From SHAN690 sp023262195 (GTDB taxonomy: Bacteria; Bacteroidota; Bacteroidia; Flavobacteriales_G; Salibacteraceae): a DNA stretch of 64,000 nucleotides. Position 1 is the stretch's first letter, and the number at the start of each line of letters is the position of its first letter. The notes beneath the pieces were generated by a model. The model had not been told where the DNA came from, searched no databases, and worked only from the letters and a program-made list of their open reading frames with translations. Shown here piece after piece: positions 1 to 9,299 of this stretch. The DNA lies in contig JAYQJE010000006.1 in NCBI GenBank assembly GCA_038142005.1, forward strand, positions 56,577 to 120,576, written 5' to 3'. A program made the position numbers and the translations under genes.

Positions 1-883
1 ATCATTGGAATGGTTCCACCCGAAGCCTCATGAATGAACTTAATGGCTTTTGTACTCATTTCACGTACTGGTTTGCCGCTCAATCCTCCATTTTCCTCGA
101 ACAAACGATTGTTTGACACCAACCCATTTCTCGATATTGTGGTGTTACTAACAACCAACCCGTCTATAGATATTTCTTTGACCAGTGATATAATGTCTAG
201 CAATTGTTCCTGATTGAGGTCAGGCGCAATTTTCAGCAACACCGGTTTGAATTTTTCATTGGTAGTGCGATGTTCGAAAAGTGCTTGAAATATTCGTTTT
301 AGTTGATCTTTTCCTTGCAGCTCGCGAAGTCCAGGAGTGTTCGGTGAACTTACATTTACAACGAAGTAATCAACGTAATTATAGAGCTTCTTGAATGAGT
401 ATAAATAGTCATCAACAGCATTTTCATTTGGAGTGACCTTGTTTTTACCAATATTTCCACCCAAGGGAACACGGTGTTTGGATTTCTGTATCCTCTCCAC
501 TGCTCTATCAACACCAGCATTATTAAATCCCATACGGTTTATAAGAGCTTCATCTTTTGCAACCTGAAAAGTCGGGGCTTATCATTCCCAGATTGGGCTT
601 TGGGAGTAATTGTGCCAATTTCTATAAACCCAAAACCTAAGGATTCTAAAGCTTCGATCCAACGTGCATCCTTGTCAAAGCCCGCTGCCAAACCAACTGG
701 ATTTGGAAATGTTAGCCCAAACACATTGCGCTCCAAACTCGTTGACTCAATACTGAAAGACCTCCGAATAATGTCTTTTACGAGTGGGACTTGATGGGAA
801 AAAGCCAATCCGTTAGCCGTGAGGTAATGTACCTTTTCTGGATCTATGCTGTATAATAATGGCCTTAAAATATCTTTATACAT
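1..883 (-). CDS. pyrD: Dihydroorotate dehydrogenase (quinone), 3' partial, frameshifted
   Basis: Class 2 dihydroorotate dehydrogenase, which oxidises dihydroorotate to orotate in pyrimidine synthesis at the inner membrane with quinone as acceptor. The N-terminal part shows the membrane-binding helix region and the motif FPNPVGLAAGFDKDA; after a frame change the second part shows NVSSPNTPGLRELQ and SNTTISR, typical FMN/orotate-binding segments. The last residues lie beyond base 1. The frame breaks at the T4 run 555-558: adding one base restores LQKDEALINRMGF. The start is ATG at 881-883, with a TAnnTTTG box just before it. Family identity is secure; the frameshift is most likely a sequence error. 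Confidence 0.93.
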
Positions 884-887
884 CGGG

Positions 888-895
888 CAAATGTA
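888..895 (-). promoter_or_regulatory. TACATTTG -7 promoter box of pyrD
   Basis: Perfect match to the Bacteroidota -7 consensus TAnnTTTG. It ends four bases before the pyrD ATG, so a transcript would begin at or very near the start codon. No good TTG -33 box was seen. Inference from consensus only. Confidence 0.5.
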
Positions 896-1037
896 CGTTC
901 ATGAATTATGTTGAAACTTGAAATAAAAGACATCGAACAATCCGTAATCAATATTTGAAGTGTAGTTGATTCAAACTTCAAACAAATCGAAAATGATATT
1001 CGTTCAGAATGGCTTTTTTTCGAAAAATTTTAGTCTC

Positions 1038-1698
1038 ATGAGATATGCATTTGTTTTAATACTCGCAACGGTTTGGTTGAACCCAATTTATGCTGATGAA
1101 TTCAAGATCAAGTTAGATGTTGATTTGGTTGATCATACTCCAGCTGCGGGCGTTTTAGTTCAGGTGGTGGAAAAAGGCAAGGAGATGATGAGTGTAACTT
1201 TAGAAGCAGACGGTGAGACTAAATTTGAACTTGAAAAAGGTAAGTTATTTGAAATTTGGATAAGGAAGTCGGGATACCTACCACATGTCATACACAGCGT
1301 GCATGCTGAAGGAAAGAGTAAGCACTCGGTATTGCTTTACAAGGATACTAAAAAGGTTTCTTACAAAGCCGAAGAGTACACCGGTGTGAACCGCACGTTT
1401 TTAGATGTTAAGAAAATGACCATACCTGCAGAATATTTGGCTGATGGAGTAAACACTGTGACAGAGGAATCCCTGACAAAAGTCGAAATAGTGAATCTAA
1501 AGACCGTTGGTAAGTTGGCAAAATCACAGGAAAAGGCTCAGAAGAAAATCGATTCAATGGTTAAAAAAAGCGAAATCTGAAGAGGCAATCGCAGAGATAA
1601 AATCAGACGTAGCAAGTGGCAAGACAGCTAAGGTTGATGGCGATGAGCAGATTTTGAAACTTCAAAAAGCTGTAGTGAAATACAACGAAAAATTGTAA
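1038..1698 (+). CDS. Secreted protein of unknown function, frameshifted
   Basis: Unrecognised protein of about 219 residues. A signal peptide (start at the ATG at 1038, ending near NPIYADEF) is followed by a region resembling a carboxypeptidase-regulatory/CnaB-like beta sandwich (segments with GVLVQVVEKGKEM and FEIWIRKSGY, as in proteins carrying extensible beta domains). The C-terminal 70 residues are Lys/Ala/Glu-rich and probably coiled coil. The frame breaks at the A7 run 1563-1569; removing one A joins the two halves into KKAKSEEAIAEIKSD. Longer upstream starts at 966 exist but place 24 extra residues ahead of the signal peptide. It ends 17 bases from the convergent OmpA/YhdH ORF. Confidence 0.6.
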
Positions 1699-1715
1699 AA
1701 ACTGGCTTACTGATT

Positions 1716-2765
1716 TTAGAAAGCGACCACTACTCTACCCTGCGTTTTTCCCTTTATGATCAAATCCATGTGGTGAATTATTTCATCCAATGTGATTTGT
1801 GTAGCATAGTCCTTCAAGTTGTCAATTTTCCACTGGTTGGCGAGCTTGTTCCAGAGATCAACTCGAATCGGCATTTCAGTTTCAGCTGAATCGACTCCGA
1901 GAATGTTGACGCCATTCAACAGAAAAGGATAAACGGTCATATTAAGCTGATCAGATGATACTAGGCCACAGGCAGCAACGCTTCCTTTTGGCGCACAAGC
2001 TTTAACACAAGTCTCTAATGTTGAGCCACCAACAGTATCAATAGCGCCAGCCCATCTGCTGCGCAGCAACGGCCTTCCCGAATCATCATTAGAGAATGAC
2101 CTAGGCTCGATACGATGTGCACCCAGTTTGGTCAAATATGGCTTCGCATTATCATTGCCTGTCGTAAGGCGTACCACTATTCTTTTCTGCTTTTTGTCAT
2201 CTGGAGCCACATCTTCTAAGAGTTCTTCATCTGCCATACCCGTAGAGCTTAGCCTTTCTGTTGGCAATCCTTTGAAGTTGAGCTTGGTGACCACCCATAG
2301 TGCGCGAGCTTTGGAGGTGGCCTTTTTTGCAGTACGTTCCACTTTATTACTAGCGGCTGTGGTATGGGCCTTCACTTCAAGATGCAATTCTGTGAAAGCG
2401 AGTGATATGTCTGATAGGTGATCCAACTGCTCTTCGGCATCTGCAGGTAGCTCATCCCCTTCAAACGGCACCTTATCCAACTCAAAAATCATTGACATTT
2501 CCTTAGATTCCATAAAATCCAAAACATCATATTCCCATGTACCCTCGGCATATTTATCTCTGAATCCATTGATTCGATCGTCACTTGATTCTTCTGAAAC
2601 TTCATTTTTCAAAGTATCAGTTTCAACAGGTCTTTTTTCTTCGCCCATGGTGGGCTGTATTGTTGTGATCTCTGTCTCTTGCGTTTCAGTTGACCCACCA
2701 CCGCTACAACTTGCCGTGTAAAGTGATATCAGAACTATGATCAGTACTGTAATTTGGTTATTCAT
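1716..2765 (-). CDS. Fused ORF: OmpA-like lipoprotein N-part plus YhdH/YhfP oxidoreductase C-part
   Basis: The 349-residue ORF has two unrelated halves. Residues 1-21 form a lipoprotein signal ending SLYTASC; an acidic linker follows; residues ~95-195 align with the OmpA C-terminal peptidoglycan-binding fold (LEVKAHTTAASNKVERTAKK, then KRIVVRL at its end). From about TTGNDNAKPYLTKLGA onward it matches the C-terminal half of acrylyl-CoA reductase YhdH/YhfP (RWAGAIDTVGG, VAACGL, ITLDEI, GRVVVAF), a cytosolic NADPH enzyme. The YhdH N-terminal catalytic half is missing. A lipoprotein carrying half a cytosolic reductase makes no functional sense, so an in-frame deletion, real or from assembly, is likely. 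Confidence 0.75.
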   Translation of the reverse strand: MNNQITVLIIVLISLYTASCSGGGSTETQETEITTIQPTMGEEKRPVETDTLKNEVSEESSDDRINGFRDKYAEGTWEYDVLDFMESKEMSMIFELDKVPFEGDELPADAEEQLDHLSDISLAFTELHLEVKAHTTAASNKVERTAKKATSKARALWVVTKLNFKGLPTERLSSTGMADEELLEDVAPDDKKQKRIVVRLTTGNDNAKPYLTKLGAHRIEPRSFSNDDSGRPLLRSRWAGAIDTVGGSTLETCVKACAPKGSVAACGLVSSDQLNMTVYPFLLNGVNILGVDSAETEMPIRVDLWNKLANQWKIDNLKDYATQITLDEIIHHMDLIIKGKTQGRVVVAF

Positions 2766-2776
2766 TTATTCCATTA

Positions 2777-4678
2777 TTAATTAATAGCTCCTTGAACTAT
2801 TGATTCTACGATCTGAGGGTCCAACAGCGTACTAGTATCTCCCAATTTATCGGGCTCACCTTCTGCCACTTTCCTCAAAATTCTTCGCATTATTTTTCCA
2901 CTGCGCGTTTTAGGTAAGCCTGTTACGAACTGTATCTTATCAGGTTTCGCAATTGGACCGATTTCTTTAACCACGGTATTGATGATTTGCTTTTGAGCTT
3001 TTTCAATATCACTAGGCATTTTATCGCAGATCACATAAGCATAAATCCCTTGGCCTTTAATATCATGCGGGTAGCCTACCACAGCAGACTCTACCACACC
3101 TTCACTTTCATTAATGGCATTTTCAATTTCAGCCGTACCGAATCGATGCCCACTTACGTTGATTACATCATCTACACGACCAATAATTCTGTACATACCG
3201 TTTTCATCCCTTCTCGCCCCATCTCCTGTGAAATACATGTTTTTGAAATGAGAGAAATATGTGATTCGGCATCGCTCATGGTCTCCATATGTGGTTCTTA
3301 AAATACTCGGCCAAGGAAAACGAACGCATAGCAGTCCCTCTCGATTGTTTTCTTCGATAAGATTACCATCACTATCAACCAGGCAAGGCTGAATGCCTGG
3401 CAATGGATAACCGGCATATGTAGCCTTTTGTGGAGAATGATCTCCCAGCCCACTAATCATAATGCCACCAGTTTCCGTTTGCCACCAAGTATCTAATACC
3501 GGAAGCTTACCCTTACCCACAATATTTTTATACCAATTCCATGCTTCCTCATTAATGGGTTCACCAACCGTGCCAAGCGCTTTTAGTGATGATAAATCGC
3601 ACTGATTCACTGGATGCTCTCCATGTGTCATCAACGCACGTATGGCTGTAGGTGCTGTATAAAATTGATTTACCAGATGCTTTTCAATGATTTGCCAAAA
3701 TCGCCCTGCATCGGGCCAGGTAGGAACACCTTCAAACATCATGGTGGTGGCGCCATTTAAAAGCGGACCATAAACAATGTAGCTATGTCCAGTAATCCAA
3801 CCAATATCGGCAGTACACCAGTATATGTCATCCTCTTCGTATTGAAACACATTGGCAAAACTGTATCCCGCGTAAACCATATATCCACCACAAGTGTGTA
3901 CTACTCCTTTGGGCTTACCGGTGCTTCCACTTGTATACAGAATGAATAATGGATCTTCACTATCCATAGGCTCTGCTGCACAATTTGTTCCTTGTTTTTC
4001 AGTTAACTCATCCCACCAAACATCTACCCCATCATTCCAATTTATTTCTGCAGTAGTGCATTTCTTCACGATGACATTAGAAACGGAGTTACATTTTGAC
4101 ATGGCCTCATCTACGATAGCTTTTAGATTGATTTGCTTAGCGCCACGGTAAAGCCCGTCTGACGTGATTACCACCTTGCATTGAGCGTCATTAATACGAT
4201 CTGCCAAAGCTTGTGATGAGAACCCTGCAAAGACAACCGAGTGTATCGCTCCAATGCGTGCACATGCTAATACAGAAATGGCAAGTTCAGGTATCATGGG
4301 CATGTATAGACAAACCCTGTCCCCTTTTTTTACGCCAAGCGATTTCAGCCCATTAGCGGCTTGGCAAACTTGATCATGCAATTCTTGATATGTGATGTGT
4401 ATGCTCTCCCGGTCAGGGAAGTTAGACTCCCAAAGTATGGCGGTCTTATCTGCTTTGTCCGCTAAATGTCGATCGATGCAATTTTGGGTAATGTTGAGCT
4501 TTGCATTAAGGAACCATTTAACATCTGGCTCAGAAAAGTTCCAATCGAGTATTCTGTCCCAAGGTTTAATCCAGTTGTAGTGATTCGCAATTTCTGCCCA
4601 GAAGCCTTCCGGATTTTTTACACTCCTATCGTAGTTCTCTTTATAATCTTGAAATGACTTGATTTTGAAATGCATCAT
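2777..4678 (-). CDS. acs: Acetyl-CoA synthetase
   Basis: AMP-forming acetate:CoA ligase that activates acetate to acetyl-CoA in the cytoplasm. About 633 residues, the usual length. Motifs in order: YTSGSTGKPKGVVHT (P-loop-like A3), WCTADIGWITGHSY, DTWWQTETGG (A5), YFTGDGARRDENG (A7), GRVDDVINVSGHR (A8 hinge) and TRSGKIMRR near the C-terminus, whose Lys is the acetylation-controlled catalytic residue. The start is at one of two adjacent ATGs (4678 or 4675); a longer start at 4696 adds residues not usual in the family. It is intact and follows DUF1801 and ychF on the same strand. Confidence 0.96.
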   Translation of the reverse strand: MMHFKIKSFQDYKENYDRSVKNPEGFWAEIANHYNWIKPWDRILDWNFSEPDVKWFLNAKLNITQNCIDRHLADKADKTAILWESNFPDRESIHITYQELHDQVCQAANGLKSLGVKKGDRVCLYMPMIPELAISVLACARIGAIHSVVFAGFSSQALADRINDAQCKVVITSDGLYRGAKQINLKAIVDEAMSKCNSVSNVIVKKCTTAEINWNDGVDVWWDELTEKQGTNCAAEPMDSEDPLFILYTSGSTGKPKGVVHTCGGYMVYAGYSFANVFQYEEDDIYWCTADIGWITGHSYIVYGPLLNGATTMMFEGVPTWPDAGRFWQIIEKHLVNQFYTAPTAIRALMTHGEHPVNQCDLSSLKALGTVGEPINEEAWNWYKNIVGKGKLPVLDTWWQTETGGIMISGLGDHSPQKATYAGYPLPGIQPCLVDSDGNLIEENNREGLLCVRFPWPSILRTTYGDHERCRITYFSHFKNMYFTGDGARRDENGMYRIIGRVDDVINVSGHRFGTAEIENAINESEGVVESAVVGYPHDIKGQGIYAYVICDKMPSDIEKAQKQIINTVVKEIGPIAKPDKIQFVTGLPKTRSGKIMRRILRKVAEGEPDKLGDTSTLLDPQIVESIVQGAIN

Positions 4679-4720
4679 GAATTTACATTTCCACAATAGT
4701 AAGAAAGCTACAAACTAAAC

Positions 4721-5080
4721 TCAAACACTCGAATCTATCCTTTGTATGGATAGCTCAACGAGTTGCTCAACAACCCGTATTGGAATATCTTTATTTACAG
4801 GAATTGGCAAGACTTTTACCCACTTTCGGTCGCCACTTACTAAGGCCGGGTGTTCCAAAGATTTGGCATGCGCAAACCCAATATATGGCTCTCCATTTGA
4901 TTTATCCATCCACAAATAGCAAAGCATTTTACCCTTGTAATAAAAGAAGGGTAATTTATATTTCCATTCAGGTGTAATATGCTCATTTAAGCCAAGGATG
5001 AATTCTCTGAGATACAGATATACGGATCTTCTATCCTCAGGCTGATTTTCGTAAAACTGATCTAACGCTGACAAGTTCAC
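4721..5080 (-). CDS. DUF1801 domain protein
   Basis: Small 119-residue protein of the DUF1801 (YdhG-like) family. The family signature is seen in RRSVYLYLREFILGL, PEWKYKLPFFYYKGKMLCYL and the WKVLPIPVNKDIP region. The fold is related to frataxin-like/iron chaperone annotations, but function is unknown. It lies between ychF and acs with short spacers (19 and about 40 bases), probably in the same transcript. Complete and in frame. Confidence 0.8.
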   Translation of the reverse strand: MNLSALDQFYENQPEDRRSVYLYLREFILGLNEHITPEWKYKLPFFYYKGKMLCYLWMDKSNGEPYIGFAHAKSLEHPALVSGDRKWVKVLPIPVNKDIPIRVVEQLVELSIQRIDSSV

Positions 5081-5098
5081 TGTGGCAAGTTGACTCGA

Positions 5099-6196
5099 TT
5101 ATACGTTGAACCTAAAGTGCATTATGTCCCCATCTTTTACCACATACTCTTTCCCCTCAATATGAAGTTTGCCAGCTTCTTTCGCTGCTGCCTCTGACTT
5201 TAACTCCACATAATCGTTGTACCCAATAACCTCAGCTCTGATAAATCCTTTTTCAAAATCCGTATGAATTACTCCAGCTGCTTGTGGAGCTTTCATTCCA
5301 TCTTGTATTGTCCAAGCTCTCACCTCCTTCTCACCAGCGGTGAAGTATGTTCGCAATTTCAATAGATCATAAGCACTCTTTATGAGTCTATTAACCCCAG
5401 GTGATTCTAAACCAAGATCGTCAAGAAACATCTGGCGTTCATCATATGTCTCCAGTGATGCGATGTCAGCTTCTATTCCAACCCCGAGTATAAGCACCTG
5501 CGCATTTTCATCAGCAACTGTTTCCTCAACCGCTTTGGTATGTTCATTACCAGTGGTGACAGAGCCCTCATCTACATTGCACACATACATCACCGGTTTA
5601 TCCGTAAGTAGATATAAATCATGAACTAACTCACGCTCCTTTTCATCAACGGGAGCTGATCTTGCTGATTTACCCTCTTCAAGATGCACTCGATATTTCT
5701 CAAATATGTCGAACTGCTTTTTTGCCTCCTTTTCCCCTACAGCCGCTTGCTTTTTTACCTTATCTATTCGTTTAGATAAGGTTTCTAAGTCCTTCAACTG
5801 CAGCTCCATATCAATGACTTCTTTGTCACGAACTGGATCTACAGAACCATCCACGTGCACTACATTTCCATCTTCAAAACAGCGCAATACATGAATGATA
5901 GCATCACACTCACGAATGTTTCCTAAAAACTGATTACCGAGCCCTTCACCCTTACTGGCGCCCTTCACCAAACCTGCTATATCAACAATTTCAATAGTTG
6001 TAGGCACCGTTCGTTGTGGCTTCACCAAATTTTCGAGGGCTTTGAGTCGCTCATCTGGAACAGTAATGGTACCTACGTTGGGCTCTATAGTACAGAATGG
6101 AAAATTTGCTGCCTGCGCCTTGGCGTTGCTTAAACAATTAAAAAGTGTTGACTTGCCCACATTTGGCAGTCCAACAATCCCGCATTTTAAACCCAT
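5099..6196 (-). CDS. ychF: Redox-regulated ATPase YchF (OBG family)
   Basis: 365-residue OBG-family P-loop protein with ATPase activity, associated with ribosomes and oxidative stress. G1 motif GIVGLPNVGKSTLFN at the N-terminus, G3 DIAGLVKGASKGEG, G4-like NVDE (the ATP-preferring variant of NKxD), and a C-terminal TGS domain (TYFTAGEKEVRAW to GDIMHFRFNV). Full length and intact. The Asn-Val-Asp-Glu sequence in place of NKxD is normal for YchF. It sits downstream of recF-dciA. Confidence 0.97.
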   Translation of the reverse strand: MGLKCGIVGLPNVGKSTLFNCLSNAKAQAANFPFCTIEPNVGTITVPDERLKALENLVKPQRTVPTTIEIVDIAGLVKGASKGEGLGNQFLGNIRECDAIIHVLRCFEDGNVVHVDGSVDPVRDKEVIDMELQLKDLETLSKRIDKVKKQAAVGEKEAKKQFDIFEKYRVHLEEGKSARSAPVDEKERELVHDLYLLTDKPVMYVCNVDEGSVTTGNEHTKAVEETVADENAQVLILGVGIEADIASLETYDERQMFLDDLGLESPGVNRLIKSAYDLLKLRTYFTAGEKEVRAWTIQDGMKAPQAAGVIHTDFEKGFIRAEVIGYNDYVELKSEAAAKEAGKLHIEGKEYVVKDGDIMHFRFNV

Positions 6197-6218
6197 ATGG
6201 CTGTTAATAAAATTTCGG

Positions 6219-6226
6219 CAAATGTA
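6219..6226 (-). promoter_or_regulatory. ychF: TACATTTG -7 promoter box of ychF
   Basis: Perfect TAnnTTTG match 22 bases upstream of the ychF ATG, at the very end of dciA. It could give ychF its own transcript apart from recF-dciA. No convincing -33 TTG partner. Confidence 0.4.
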
Positions 6227-6227
6227 G

Positions 6228-6527
6228 CTACCGTAAATGCACCTCTTTGACTAAGTCTTGGCCAATGTGTTCGTTAACATTTCGCATCAATTGCTCACGT
6301 TGATAATGAAGCTCTTGCCTCAAAGCGGCAGAGTTCAGTCTGATGATAAGCTTACTTCCTTTGAGTAGAATTTCATCCGTTCGCTCAGCTATTACGGGGC
6401 CTGCTATTTTAGCCCAGTCACTTTGAATGCTTAGCTCTGTAAGTCCGCTTCGCAGCTTATATATATCAAGCATACGATCGATCACTCCTCCAAGGGTCTC
6501 CTGATTAGATTTTCTCTGCTTAGCCAT
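6228..6527 (-). CDS. DciA-like DUF721 protein
   Basis: 99-residue DUF721 protein. DciA proteins load or assist replicative helicase DnaB in bacteria lacking DnaC/DnaI. The KH-like core is visible: LSIQSDWAKIAGPVIAERT, then LKGSKLIIRLNSAALRQEL and LVKEVHLR at the C-terminus. It overlaps the 3' end of recF by 8 bases, the conserved recF-dciA arrangement of Bacteroidota, so translation is probably coupled. Intact. Confidence 0.88.
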   Translation of the reverse strand: MAKQRKSNQETLGGVIDRMLDIYKLRSGLTELSIQSDWAKIAGPVIAERTDEILLKGSKLIIRLNSAALRQELHYQREQLMRNVNEHIGQDLVKEVHLR

Positions 6528-7633
6528 TGTCCACCTCTTTTATTTGGCCGCTTGATACTTCAAACTTTTTTATTGGCACCTTTTGATTTTCAAACAATTC
6601 TGGAACTCGGTGTAAGTTGGCGTCTGTAATAAATATTTGACCGAAGTGGTCGTCTGCAACCATCTCCATGAGTGCTGCAACGCGGTGGTCATCGAGCTTA
6701 TCAAAAATGTCATCTAAGAGCAAAATGGGCTTTTTACTCTTAAGGTCTTTTAAGTAGTCAAACTGAGCCAATCGCATGGCAATTACAAAACTCTTTTGCT
6801 GACCCTGCGAGCCAAATTTTTTAAGTGGATGGTCTCCAATCATAAACTGCAAGTCATCCTTATGAATACCCTTGGTAGTAAACTGGGCTCGTAAGTCGTT
6901 TTGCCTTGTCATGTTGAGCCATTCACTTAAGGGTTTCTCATGTAAGTAGCTTTCATATTGAAGGCTAACTTGCTCTGCATCAGCGGAAATATTCTTGTAG
7001 AAGCTGGAAAATATTGGCAAATATCCTTCTAAGAACCGTTTTCGTTCATTGTGTATATCGGTTCCAAAAGCATGCAATTGCTCATCAAATACATCGAATG
7101 CAGTAGCATCGAGCTTTCTTCCTTCAGCCCAAAAATGCTTAAGCATCGCATTTCTCTGTGCCAGGGTTCGATTATACTGAAGAAGTGTTTCAAGGTAGCC
7201 TCGATTATACTGGGCAATAATCCCATCCATCAGCTTCCTGCGCTTATCGCTGCCTTCTCTTATTAAGTGTGTGTCGGCTGGCGCAATCATAACTAATGGA
7301 ATTGTTCCAATATGATCTGCGAGACGCTCATACTCTTTTGATTCTTCTTAAATCGTTTCTTCTCTCCGCGTTTTAATCCGCAATAGACTCGAATTTCTTC
7401 CTCATTGTTCTCAAAGTTGGCATCGAGCATGAAAAAGTCTTGGTCATGCTTGATATTTTGTGAGTCTATGGGATTAAAAAAACTTTACAGAACGATAGAT
7501 AATAGAGCGCATCTAACACTGTAGTCTTACCAGCTCCATTATTGCCTAAGAAGCAATTTACCTTTGGTGATAAGGTGATTTTAGCCTCATCGATGTTTTT
7601 AAATTGAAGAATCTGTAAATCTTTCAGAAACAT
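6520..7633 (-). CDS. recF: DNA replication and repair protein RecF, two frameshifts
   Basis: SMC-like ATPase that loads RecA at gapped DNA. Corrected length about 370 residues, normal for RecF. From the ATG at 7631-7633 the first part reads KDLQILQFKNIDEAK and Walker A LGNNGAGKTTVLDALYYLS; the last part has the ABC signature region KFGSQGQQKSFVIAMRLAQ and Walker B PILLLDDIFDKLDDHR. The frame is lost twice: near 7476-7486 and at T4 7336-7339; one added base at each restores KSFFNPIDSQN and NQKEYERLADHIG. Two separate one-base losses in a repair gene with intact motifs point to sequencing error. Confidence 0.92.
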
Positions 7634-7636
7634 ATT

Positions 7637-7644
7637 CAAAGGTA
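7637..7644 (-). promoter_or_regulatory. recF: TACCTTTG -7 promoter box of recF
   Basis: Perfect TAnnTTTG match ending three bases before the recF ATG, which would make the recF transcript leaderless or nearly so. It lies back to back with the box of the divergent TPR gene. Confidence 0.5.
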
Positions 7645-7674
7645 GTATTCACGGCTCGGTGGCTGTATCAAAAA

Positions 7675-7682
7675 TATATTTG
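7675..7682 (+). promoter_or_regulatory. TATATTTG -7 promoter box of the TPR gene
   Basis: Perfect TAnnTTTG match 29 bases upstream of the ATG at 7712, in the short divergent gap after recF. No clear -33 TTG at the usual distance. Confidence 0.45.
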
Positions 7683-7711
7683 CAGCCTTAAAAATCTAAG
7701 CAGTTACTAGC

Positions 7712-8395
7712 ATGGCTAAAGACAAAGAAGAAGAGATAATTGTTGATGTAGAGCAGGTTTACTCTAAAAGTGAGCAGTGGGTTATCGAAAATCAAAAAGG
7801 TTCTCTCCATTGCTGTTGGAGCGGTTATCGCAATCATTGGTGGATACTTCGTTCTTAACAACTTCATTATTGCCCCTCAAGAAGTTGAGGCTAAAGAGTA
7901 TATGTGGCAAGCACAGCAAGCTTTTGCTAAAGACAGCTTTGAGCTTGCAATTTATGGAGATGAATCAACCGTGGGCTTGGATTACATAATCGATGAATAC
8001 GGCATGACTAAGGCAGCAAACCTTGCTCACTATTACGTTGGCGTATCACATCTTCATTTAGGCAATTTTGAGGAAGCTTCAGAATATTTGAGTTCATATA
8101 GTTGTGATGACGTTTTGGTTTGTGCCGTAGCTTATGGCGCCAATGGTGACGCACACCTTGAGCTTGGTGAGTATAGTGATGCATTAAGCTTATACAAGCG
8201 TGCTGTAGACCATAGTGATAATGAGCTGACTACTCCGATCTATTTGAAAAAGCAGGTTATGCGAGTGAGTTACTCGGAGACTATGCTGGTGCGAAGTCAT
8301 TCTATGAGCGCATTGAAAAAGAATTTCCAAGATCACAAGAAGCGGGCGATATTCAAAAGTATATCGCGCGAGTAGATGGAATGTCAGCGAATTAA
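7712..8395 (+). CDS. Membrane-anchored tetratricopeptide repeat protein, two frameshifts
   Basis: About 227 residues: a short charged N-terminus (MAKDKEEEIIVDVEQVYSK), one membrane helix (SIAVGAVIAIIGGYFVL) and TPR-like helices in the periplasm (TKAANLAHYYVGVSHLHLG, SYDDAL-type repeats, GDYAGAKSFYERI). It resembles YfgM-type Bacteroidota TPR proteins, which help envelope protein folding; the exact role is not known. Frame changes at A5 7794-7798 (one base too many) and A5 8247-8251 (one too few) compensate each other, giving a length divisible by three. It ends 2 bases before the ribH start codon. Confidence 0.82.
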
Positions 8396-8397
8396 AC

Positions 8398-8880
8398 GTG
8401 GCTACATCGAATAAGAATCTCAATGACGTTGGTCCACTTCCCAAGATAAATCCCGAGTGGGAATTTGCTATTGTTAAGTCTACCTGGAATTCAGAAATCA
8501 CAGATGGTCTGTTGAATGGAGCCTTGACTTTACTTACAGAAGTAGGGGTGCCCTCCGCGCAAATTCACCAATTAGAAGTGCCTGGAAGCTTTGAGCTGCC
8601 GCTGGGCGCTCAATGGGCTATCGATCGGTTTAGGGTGGATGCAGTGATTTGTCTAGGCTCTGTTATTCGTGGGGAAACATCACATTTCGATTATGTATGT
8701 TCTGCAGTGAGCGCAGGAATTAAAGACCTTAACGTCAAACACAATCTACCTGTAATTTTCGGAGTGCTTACTGATGATAACATTGAGCAAAGCCGAGCTC
8801 GCAGTGGCGGTGAACATGGCAATAAAGGAACCGAAGCAGCCGCCACAGCCATACACATGCTAGCCTTAGAGAGTGCATGA
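8398..8880 (+). CDS. ribH: 6,7-dimethyl-8-ribityllumazine synthase
   Basis: Lumazine synthase, the penultimate step of riboflavin synthesis, condensing a ribityl-aminouracil with dihydroxybutanone phosphate in a cytosolic 60-mer or pentamer. 160 residues. Family motifs: EVPGSFELPLGAQ, GSVIRGETSHFDYVC (substrate and phosphate binding), and GVLTDDNIEQ followed by EHGNKGTEAA. The start is GTG at 8398, right after the TPR stop codon. Intact. Confidence 0.95.
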   Translation: MATSNKNLNDVGPLPKINPEWEFAIVKSTWNSEITDGLLNGALTLLTEVGVPSAQIHQLEVPGSFELPLGAQWAIDRFRVDAVICLGSVIRGETSHFDYVCSAVSAGIKDLNVKHNLPVIFGVLTDDNIEQSRARSGGEHGNKGTEAAATAIHMLALESA

Positions 8881-8893
8881 AGTCATAATCCAA

Positions 8894-9298
8894 ATGGATC
8901 GACTGACCTTTCTTTTGAAAAGTATAAAGCCAAATAAACTTTTGATTTTTTCTACCGTTGGGGCGATCATATCCTCGGTTATAACTGGGTTGCTGCTTGT
9001 TCCACTGTCTGATCAACTCGGTATTCAAAAAACACATTTAACCCTGCTGGCGATCATACCAATTGGTTTCGTTTTCTTCAACTTGATCAACATTGTTTTT
9101 ATAGCATTGAGCACTATAAAAGCCATTGTTTCAATCGCAATCTTAAACATTGCTTATTGTGTTTTAAGTGTATTGCTATTGCTTCAAAATAGCCATTCTA
9201 TCACGGGTCTAGCAATCACATATTTCGTGCTTGAAATTTGCCTTGTTTTAACTTTGGCTTTTGTAGAGTTTGGAGTATCAAGATATAGCTCAAATTAA
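8894..9298 (+). CDS. Small integral membrane protein
   Basis: Unrecognised protein of about 134 residues with four predicted membrane helices (LLIFSTVGAIISSVITGLLL; LLAIIPIGFVFFNLINIVF; AIVSIAILNIAYCVLSVLLL; ITYFVLEICLVLTLAFVEF). The ATG at 8894 is preferred; an alternative at 8873 overlaps the ribH stop. It ends one base before the aminotransferase start, so the three genes probably share a transcript. Function unknown. Confidence 0.6.
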   Translation: MDRLTFLLKSIKPNKLLIFSTVGAIISSVITGLLLVPLSDQLGIQKTHLTLLAIIPIGFVFFNLINIVFIALSTIKAIVSIAILNIAYCVLSVLLLLQNSHSITGLAITYFVLEICLVLTLAFVEFGVSRYSSN

Positions 9299-9299
9299 T

